Shown here: positions 56,704-64,000 of the stretch, one piece after another
Layout: every line of letters starts with the position of its first letter
Numbering within the stretch: the stretch's first letter is position 1
Source: Phanerochaete sordida
Lineage: Eukaryota; Basidiomycota; Agaricomycetes; Polyporales; Phanerochaetaceae
NCBI GenBank assembly: GCA_019973155.2
Contig: BPQB01000037.1
Coordinates: forward strand, 1 to 64,000
DNA length: 64,000 bases
Reading direction: 5' to 3'
The notes under the pieces: model-generated
Databases searched by the model: none
Told to the model about the DNA's origin: nothing
Seen by the model: the letters and a program-made list of their open reading frames with translations, nothing else
Made by a program: the position numbers and the translations under genes

Positions 56704-57733
56704 TCATGATACACGGCCGGAAAGCCGTCGACGACGTTCAAAATAAGGATCGGCGATGAAAGGAAGACACCTTCGCCACGAGCGGGGAGCCCGGATGTGG
56801 GGGAAATCCTCCGAGATCCGTATAGCCGAAGTGAATTCAAATGACCTGGGATAGAAGCCAGACAGCCCGAAGTCGATGAGCCAGACGCGTCCGTCGCGGC
56901 CAAGGATGACATTGCCCATGTACAGATCGTTGTGCGTGAAGACGAGCGGCTCGGGCGTCGCGTACGCCGTGGGCACCGGAACGCCACTGCGCGATACGCA
57001 CTCCGCGTTCACCGCGCTGTTGAGCTCGAAAGCGTCGGCGAAGGGGCCCAGCGCGCCGAGGGACGAGAGCGTCAGGCCGCCGCACTTGCGGGGGGTGAGG
57101 CCGGGCCCCAGAGGCCCAGGCACGCGCGAGCGCGGGTGACGGATGCACCGGAGCTGCCTGACGTAGCTGCGCAAGGTCCACGCGACGCGCAGCTTGCCCC
57201 ACACCGACAGCGTCGGCCAGACGTGCTCGAGCGGGTCGCCCGGGATGTGGTCCATCACGAGATGCAAGATGTCGCTCGACTCGCGCACGACCTGGTGCAG
57301 CCGCGGGACGGGTATCGTGGTCTGCTCGAGCACGAGTCGCATCGCCATCGCCTCGCTCAGCCACTCCGGCCCGTCGTCGGTGGTGTCGATGACGAGCTTC
57401 GCTACCGTGGCGTCGTCGATCTTGCGGACGTCGCCCTGACCATCGAGGCCGTAAGCCCCCTGTAGGTCTTGAGCGCATACATATCTTTCAAAGAATTCGG
57501 CCTGTGTCCATCGTGAGGCTTCAGATGGCTGCGAGGGGACGTCGTAGATGAGTCTTCAGCGGGCACATATAGTCACAAGACACGAAACGCACCGGCAGAC
57601 GTGGGCGCAAGTCGCTGAATAGACAACAGCAGTCCTCGGCAAAGTCTGCAATACACGCTAAAAGTGCGTACAGCACCCAGGAGGCAGTCCTTCTGTTCAG
57701 AACTAGCAGCGGATCCGGGTGTATCGATGTCAT
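56704..57733 (-). CDS. APH-fold kinase-like protein, copy 5
   Basis: Exon 3 (56704-57528, 275 codons with stop) encodes RKIDDATVAKLVIDTTDDGP (ATP Lys), AMRLVLEQTTIPVPRLHQVV, VMDHIPGDPLEHVWPTLSVW, FTHNDLYMGNVILGRDGRVW (catalytic Asp/Asn) and LIDFGLSGFYPRSFEFTSAI (metal Asp). The 100-nt exon 2 (57593-57692, RRTASWVLYALLACIADFAE) has the same length as in copy 1. The expected tiny exon 1 cannot be placed: the best donor (GTGAGTACC near 57771) leaves the wrong phase. The start given, ATG 57733 (MTSIHPDPLLVLN), is the nearest in-frame ATG and lies in what is intron 1 in the relatives. The N-terminus is therefore uncertain, but the kinase core is intact. Confidence 0.75.
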
Positions 57734-58091
57734 CTCTGCTGCGTTCGCCCAGTCTCGAGTGGGGTACTCACCACGCCACAGCATACCGGTATCAAAGGCG
57801 GCGCCCGATAGCGCTGTCTCTGCTGTTGGCGAGACAAGCGTTCGAACGAAGGATGTGGAGGTAGGTTCGAACGCGAGTTCGAGTTCGAGCGCGCCTGTGT
57901 CCGGGGTTCTGGAGTAGTAGAACGGTAGGACTCCGAACACCCCCGCTCTGTAGTAGTCTTAGCGTTTTAGGGGTGCAGCTCTTGTCTTCGCCGGTCATGG
58001 GCTGAACACCTCGCTGCAGCTGTAAGGCTCACGAACACTCGCAAGGCGCGAGCTCTGACTAAAATCGTGTCAGAACTGACTTCAGTCAATC
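57734..58091. other. Divergent promoter region of APH copies 5 and 4
   Basis: A TTCGAACGCGAGTTCGAGTTCGAG-like repetitive patch lies near 57861-57890. Blocks shared with the copy 3 promoter are noted above. The region between the two divergent starts holds no other gene. Confidence 0.4.
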
Positions 58092-59162
58092 ATGCCGGCC
58101 CCGGGGTGAGTGTTGTTGTCATACGTCCCAAGTCGTTCGGATCGACAGCTCATAGCGGCCGAACTACAGATGTGACTGGCGTCGCCGCCGCTATCAGCGA
58201 ATCCTATACAAGATACTCATTTTTGTCGCAGACGTCATTCAGGACGCTTTTGGGCTGTTCGCAAACGAGCGTCCCCGTCAGCTGGTCAGTGCACGTCTCA
58301 CTGACCCAGCTTCGTTCATACCTGACTCGACGTCTGGCTCTGTAGCTGTCGGAAGCACACACATGGGCCGACGAGGAAACTCTCCAAAAAGTATACGCCG
58401 CACCCATAATCCCGTCCGAGCCCACCACGCCCCTCAGCAGCGACGCCGTCTTCCACATCGACGCCACCACTGCCTCCAAGCTCCCTCGACCCCGCGCACA
58501 ACGCGGAGGTGCTCGCGCTGCAGCTCGTGCACGCGCACACGACGATCCCCGTCCCGCGCGTGCTGCGCACCGTGCGCGAGCCCGCGCACGCCGCCTACGC
58601 GCACATGCTCATGGACTACGTCCCCGGGCGCCGCCTCGCCGCCGCGTGGCCCGCGCTGCCGCTCTGGCGCAAGCTGCGCGTCGCATGGGTGCTCCGCAGC
58701 TACGTGCGGCAGCTTCGCAAGGTCCGGCACCCGAGGGGTTCTGTGCCAGGCCCCCTCGGGCCCACGCTCGAGCCGCTGGACATCTGCGTGCCGTCGGTCG
58801 ACGTCGCGCTCTGCGTCGGGCCCTTCGCGGACGCGCGCGCGCTGAACGACCATGTGAACCGCGGGCGGACGGCGCACCTCAAGGTGCCGGTGCCCCCGGG
58901 CTTTGCGGAGCCCGAGCCGCTCGTGTTCGTGCACGGCGACCTGCACATGCGCAACATCCTCCTCGGCGACGACGGGCGCGTGTGGGTCGTCGACTGGGCG
59001 GACGCCGGGTTCTACCCGCGCTCGTTCGAGTACACGTCGATGGCGGCGCAGTGCGAGGGCCACGACGCGTACTTTGCGCCCCTGTCGTTCCGCCGCTGCG
59101 TGCCGTTCATCGCAGACCCGTGCTTCGACCGGTACCGGTGGCTTGCGGGATTCGCACCTTGA
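58092..59162 (+). CDS. APH-fold kinase-like protein, copy 4 (one frameshift)
   Basis: Exon 1 58092-58105 (MPAPG), exon 2 58170-58284 (115 nt, CDWRRRRYQRILYKILIFVA) and exon 3 from 58346. Exon 3 reads LSEAHTWADEETLQKVYAA and AVFHIDATTASKL, then at about 58484 the homologous frame changes by one base and continues LDPAHNAEVLALQLVHAHTT, LMDYVPGRRLAAAWPALPLW, FVHGDLHMRNILLGDDGRVW (catalytic Asp/Asn), VVDWADAGFYPRSFEYTS and RCVPFIADPCFDRYRWLAGF. Exon 3 is 817 nt, one more than a multiple of three. Relatives have about ten extra bases at the break, so a small deletion is likely; an assembly error is the alternative. Otherwise all kinase motifs are intact. Confidence 0.75.
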
Positions 59163-59554
59163 CCCGCGTTGTAGTGTTCTCGGCCCAGACGACGGATGCT
59201 GTGCTGTCGCGCCTTCCTACTCATAATCGAAGTCAATTAGGGTGCAGCCGCGCACTCCGATGCGCGAGCTGGGACAAGTAGCTCAGACAGCCGTAAATAT
59301 GCGAATAATACACTATGCACAAAGTCCCGGGGTGCACGAACCAAGAAAGAGGATACAGCCACGGAACACGCCCGGCCATGGCAGCCAGGCAGAGACGGCG
59401 GACAAGAAACGAGCACGATGACAGCACGACGGGTGTGCGCGAGACGCGACAGCAAGAAAGCACGCCAGAGACCCTGCCGTAGCCGTGTCAGCACACACAC
59501 ACACACACGAGGGACGAAGCACGCACAAGAAACCAGACCCATCCCGCACGGGCC
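59163..59554. other. Convergent 3' spacer with CA repeat
   Basis: Contains a short (CA)n run at about 59490-59508. No gene. Confidence 0.4.
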
Positions 59555-61352
59555 CTACGCCCGCGCCTTCCGCTTCTTCCCCCTCCCCTGCCTCAACCCC
59601 TCGTCCTCGACCTTCATCCCCGCCTCCGCCCGCTCGCGCGCCTCGCGCGCCTCGTCGTGCCGCGCGACGAGTACCGCCTGCTTGCGGTACCAGCCCTCGA
59701 CGGTGGCAGGCGGCACGAGCTTGTCCGTCGGCATCGCGCAGCCGACGTAGCTCCACAGCGCGTCGTACCACCAGCGCGCGCTGCGCCCGCCCTCGTCCTT
59801 CGCGCCGTCGTCGTCGTGGTCTGCGTCGTCGGTTGGGGCGTTGCTTTGGGTGTCGGTGTCGGGCCCGCCGTCGAGACGCGCGCGCGCACGGAGCTCGGCG
59901 CGTTTGCGCGCGAGCACGCGCTCGACGTGCGCGCCGACGTGCACGAGCAGGCGTTTGCGCCGCGCCTTGCTGTTCGTGCCGTCCTTGAGCTCCTCCTGCC
60001 GCACAGCGCACACGCATCAGCACACACGCATCGCGTCGCACACTCAGGAGGAGAAACGCACCAAGTAGCCCGCGACCTCCGCCATCTCGTTTTCGACGTC
60101 GTCGATGTCGCCGCTGGGTGCGCGCGTCAGCATATATGCGTGTCAAATGCTGAGGGAGTGCCGTACAAGATGTCCTCCTGGTCCTCGTCCTCGTCGGCGT
60201 AGCTCTCTGTCGTCCCGCGCGAGAGCAGGCCGTCGACGTCGATCGGGCTGTCCTCGCTGTGTCCCGCGCCGGCGCCGGAGCTGGGGCCCGCGGCCGCCGC
60301 CTGGGCGCGCTCGCGCGTGGCCGCGGCGAGGATCTGCTTGTACTGCGCGTTGCGGATCTCGATGTCGGACTGGTGGCTGTCGGGCCGCCGCGAGACGGGC
60401 ACGGGCGGCTGGCCGACGTAGCGCTAGCGCGGAAGGCTGAGCGTGTGGACGGACGCAGCAGCGTGGAGGCGCACCTCGAAGTCGAATTTGCACAGTTTGA
60501 AGCCGCTGGGGCCCATCTCTATTCTTGGCTGCAAGGAGGTGAGCAGCAGTCGCAGGTAATGTGGGGCTACACGCACCCGTGACACAGTGTAGAGGCCATC
60601 GTAGCGGAATCTGTCTTCGAGTGAGATTGAGACAGATGTATGCGGGTGATTACAACGCACCCGGCATATGGCGCGTATTTCGATTGCAGTTTGTGGCCGC
60701 GAATGACGCGAACGGGCTTCTTGAGGAGCGCAGACATCTGTGGGCCGTCAGCGACGGGCGCGCGGCTGCTGGAGTCACGGCAGACGTACGCGAAGTGCTT
60801 CATTGAGATCGTTCTGGAAGGATTGATCTTCGGTTTGCGGGCCAAAGCGCACCTGCGGCCTCGCTTCAGCACACGCTGGGTCTTCATGGCACAATTACGA
60901 CATACCCCGGGTGCACGCCCGCCGCTGCCAATGTACGTACTGAGAACACAATAATGTCAGACAAGAGTCCGCAGGAGCGAGCCAGGCACACGCACAAGTG
61001 GTCTCCATAGTCCTCATCGTCAAAGTAGCCCCCTAACACGACGCTCCGTGCGCCCGTTTGTTTTCGCCCATAGATCCCGGCGACCAGCGGCGGGTGCACG
61101 GCCGACGCACTCAACGCTTTTCTACACGCCTTCGTCAGCCTCGTAGGTCATGCCCAGAAGTATCCCGCACGCACCGGTTCTCGAAGACCTTGCCGATGGG
61201 CACGCCAGGGATGTTTCCGAAGACGGCGCCCGCGCTGAGACCTTTGTCAGCAGTTTTTCTGCGTGCAAGGAGCACCGAGCGTACATCTCGCCTCTGATGT
61301 TGGATTTTTTGCGCGGTTTTGCCTGCTTTGCGGGTGCGGGCTCGCGGGCCAT
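59555..61352 (-). CDS. SRA/YDG-domain protein
   Basis: A SET-and-RING-associated (SRA/YDG) domain protein. In UHRF1 and plant SUVH proteins this domain binds methylated cytosine in DNA. From ATG 61352: MAREPAPAKQAKPRKKSNIR then GE, and AVFGNIPGVPIGKVFENR, HPPLVAGIYGRKQTGARSVV, LGGYFDDEDYGDHFTYIGSG then GR, FGPQTEDQSFQNDLNEAL, KKPVRVIRGHKLQSKYAPYA, RYDGLYTVSR (YDG motif) and GPSGFKLCKFDFERYVGQPP. A C-terminal region of about 280 residues is low complexity with a basic end, GRGKKRKARA. I see no RING, PHD or SET domain. About ten exons. The first join needs an intron of only 26 nt (61259-61284) or reflects an indel. It gives a plausible NIRGEI followed by KTADKGLSAG. Confidence 0.88.
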
Positions 61353-62763
61353 GGTGTGTGCGGGGAGGTGGTGGTGGGAGCCAAGAAAGTGCAGGACGGC
61401 GCTCAGGCCGTTTAGCCGCGGTGGCCCCGCGCGACGCGACGTCACGTGCCCATTGTTCGCGTCTGGCGCGCAGACGCGACTGGCGATCTTTCATCTTCTT
61501 CTGTCTGACTGTTATGATGATCGATGAGGCTTTGCAACTGACGTTATCGAAGTGAGCAGACATCTCTAGACTCTTTTGAAGCTTTGAAGCCTTGATCTTT
61601 TAAATATATCAGTCTTAGATAATAGTCAGAAAACTTAGCCCTGCGGTGCCCAATTGAACTGCTGGACGGGTACTGTTCATTGGGCATGGTTCACCCCAAA
61701 GGTCGTATCATGGAGTTCTGCTGATATAAGTTACGACCAGGCTGAAGCAGGTCGCATCGCGGCGTGTGCACAAGGTATGACTTCCGGTTCAGGTACTAGA
61801 CAAAGATTATGGTATTATATACCTCGATGTCCGCCATCCATGCCCTACATCGTGCGGATGCATTTTAACGTCGCGGCGCTCCTATCATGCGGCGTGCACT
61901 GCGCGTCAGGATCCGCGAACGCCGAGCTCCTCTAAGTTTGCCTTCCGCAAGCTCGCACATGCCGCGTCATGCGCATCCTGCCTCCACCCGTTCGCATCCC
62001 TTCTCTATACACCCCTCTACTCTCGCTTCTATCTCAGCATGTTGCTCATTTATGTAACTTGAAGTGTTCTCCTGCAATGAACGCCGGGAAAGAGGTGTAG
62101 CACTCCGATGCTGGCAGGTGATTGTCACCCCTCTGGCGATGTTATGTGCGTGCGAAGTCATGTGCTGTGAACGCGATGCCAGCCCGCAGTGTCGCGAACC
62201 ATGGTGCATGTTCGTCGTGCCCCGCAGAACTCACATAGGGTACCTCGTGTTATTAGCGTTTCTTGCATAGAAGGGTGAATGAAGAGCTACGACAGTGGAC
62301 ACTTCCATCACTTGGCGAGCTCATATTTTGGCATCGTCCGACGCGATAGCCTTGCAGGATTCCCCGCCTCCCGGAGGTGAACCAAGTCGCTTGTGTAGCC
62401 TCTGCATACAGCGAAAGGAAGTGATTTGCGAGCAAATCTCCTGATTCAACGCTCACACGCCTCATGGCGCTCAGATGCCCTTTGAGAAGACGGCAGCACA
62501 TGATGAAACCTGCATGCCCTTCAAGAAGTGTACGAGCAGTTCGCATATCAGCAACGTTTGCGCTCTATTAAAATGTGTGGTAAAGAGCCAGTTGGATAGG
62601 ACGTGGTCCACGCCGTGGGCATATGGCCTTGGGCACAACATTTAAATGCTGACGGGCCGCTTCCTGAGCCCTTCTGCGCTACCGACTCCAAGTGTCACGG
62701 CGACGATACTCCCTTGCCAACATCTCTCTCGTGCAAAAACACACGACAGACAACTTCACGCTC
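61353..62763. other. Intergenic, about 1.4 kb, no gene recognised
   Basis: Divergent spacer between the SRA gene (-) and the membrane protein gene (+). AT-rich around 61560-61640. Only short frames, none recognisable. Confidence 0.4.
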
Positions 62764-64000
62764 ATGGATAATAGCACGGACTGTACGGGGTTCTTCACGC
62801 AAAATACCGACATCACCGGAATTGGCGTCCGAGTAGCGTTCTACGTGCAGATGGTAGTCATCGGTGCGCACGTTGGCAGATAATGGCGGGTTCATTATAT
62901 TGATCGTATGCATCTCAATTAGAGCTCCAGACGTGGTTCAAAGTCGGCGAGGAAGATATCTTAAATGCCTGTTGGGTCCTCATTTCGATGAGCTTCGGGC
63001 TCATGCTAGCGGCAATAGTGGCAGCAACGCAAAATCAGCTCTCTTTCTACAACGCGGTCCAAGTGCAAAATCTTGTGAGGTAAGCCGTTGAGGGATTCAT
63101 GTTGTTGAATATATCTCAATAGCCCGGCTGGAGCGATAGCCTAACGCAGGTGACATTGCTTTGTGTAGGGAACAGCCTAATATGGGGGACAGAATCTGGA
63201 GGTCTGATGCACTGGACTCGGAGGAAGAAGTGGAGACATAATGCTATTGTTATGTGCCTCCTTTGCTCTCAGTATTTTCTTGGAGGAGGCCTGCTCACCT
63301 ATTTATGGTGCGTGTTTCGTGTCTGAGCCTCCGACGGCACTTTGACAACACTTGAATCACTCACAGGGTGAAAGGCCAGCGATTCGGGCCCAACCCCGAA
63401 TGCATCTCGTCGATGCACTTCTACGTGTCCGCGTGGCGCCTAAGAGGCAGCGATCCGTTCCGCAATGCCAAGATAGCGGCCTTTACGATCTACATATCGC
63501 TAGTTCTGGGGCCGGTTTGCCAAAACCTGTTCATGTACACTGCAGTGTGCGTGATGATCTGGGGGTTACGTCGATCTCCCAATTCCGCCAGCATCTACAC
63601 CACCACGAGAGCTTACCTATCGCGACGAACCCTAGTCGCGTACAAAGCACTCCTACACTTTACAATCTGGATTCTCAGCATGGTCTTCTATATCCCGCCC
63701 ACGGAGCTGCTCATCAGGCAAAGCTCTCAAGCACAATCCGCAGCTGCGCAATGGACATTTGGGCAGGTGCGCTGTCGCGTGCTTGGTAGCCGCACGATGT
63801 TGCTGATAAAGTGGCATATAGATCTTGGCGCTCATAGCCATTGTCCCCGCGGTCGTAGAGCTGCTTACCGCAGTCTCAGATGTTATCCGAAGAGCAAGAT
63901 GGGGCGCAGAGAAGGAGGTCAAATCCGTCGAGCAGAAGGAGGAAGGGTGGGTTAAAGTCACTCACGAACTTGTAGTGGAGGATATAGAAGCTGGGGTCGA
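62764..64000 (+). CDS. Multi-spanning membrane protein (3' truncated by window)
   Basis: An uncharacterised basidiomycete membrane protein. From ATG 62764: MDNSTDCTGFFTQNTDITGI then GVRVAFYVQMVVI (first span), exon 2 LQTWFKVGEEDILNACWVLI then SMSFGLMLAAIVAATQNQLS and FYNAVQVQNLV, VTLLCVGNSLIWGTESGGLM, CLLCSQYFLGGGLLTYLW, FGPNPECISSMHFYVSAWRL, IAAFTIYISLVLGPVCQNLF, LLHFTIWILSMVFYIPPTEL and LALIAIVPAVVELLTAVSDV. Some seven hydrophobic spans are visible. GIGVRVAFYVQ at the first span is shared by a mushroom family I recall, with no assigned role. Introns near 62861-62919, 63078-63145, 63309-63366 and 63766-63819. The frame is open at the window end, so the C-terminus is missing. Confidence 0.7.

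Noticed and set aside
1..64000. tRNA, rRNA or CRISPR loci
   Set aside because: I looked for T-loop GGTTCGAA-like cores, rRNA motifs and regularly spaced repeats by eye and found none that fold or recur; a dedicated tRNA scan was not possible here.

Overview
This window is nuclear DNA of a filamentous basidiomycete, most likely an Agaricomycete of the polypore type. Genes are dense, GC-rich and split by many short introns (about 45-65 nt, GT-AG, often starting GTGCGT). The families present fit this: a Rua1-type regulator, a Gvp36-type BAR protein, fungal HNH-fold proteins, basidiomycete F-box proteins, an SRA/YDG protein and an expanded fungal APH-kinase family. I see no rRNA, tRNA, CRISPR or prokaryotic operon structure.

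Layout. 0.5-20.6 kb is mostly core genes: p24 cargo receptor (-), Rua1-like regulator (+), PTC7-type phosphatase (-), a TA-flanked MITE, aldehyde dehydrogenase (-), GAR1 (+), a Mis14/Nsl1-like kinetochore protein (-), a Gvp36-type BAR protein (-), the proteasome beta-2 subunit (+) and a fused lysine-ketoglutarate reductase/saccharopine dehydrogenase (-). 21.7-27.7 kb is a duplicated block: two paralogous HNH-fold genes flank an MFS transporter and a peroxiredoxin, and a 31-bp inverted repeat brackets the transporter/peroxiredoxin pair. 28.4-35.3 kb holds a small secreted Cys-rich protein, Mago nashi, EAF3/MRG15, a D-2-hydroxyacid dehydrogenase and a CK1-family kinase. 37.9-43.7 kb has a DHA1-type MFS transporter and two F-box-type genes. 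44.9-59.2 kb is an accessory region with six copies, intact to broken, of an APH-fold kinase-like gene. Interspersed there are a second copy of the MFS transporter, a UCH37-type deubiquitinase and the MID1 calcium-channel subunit. 59.6-64 kb has an SRA/YDG-domain protein and a multi-spanning membrane protein cut by the window end.

Several core genes are paired head to head over 150-240 bp and probably share promoters: p24/Rua1-like, BAR/PUP1, MAGO/EAF3 and UCH37/MID1. The most unusual parts are the APH-kinase cluster, which has two subfamilies that can be told apart by the length of exon 2 and shows graded decay, and the HNH twins, both of which have lost the first histidine of the HNH signature.
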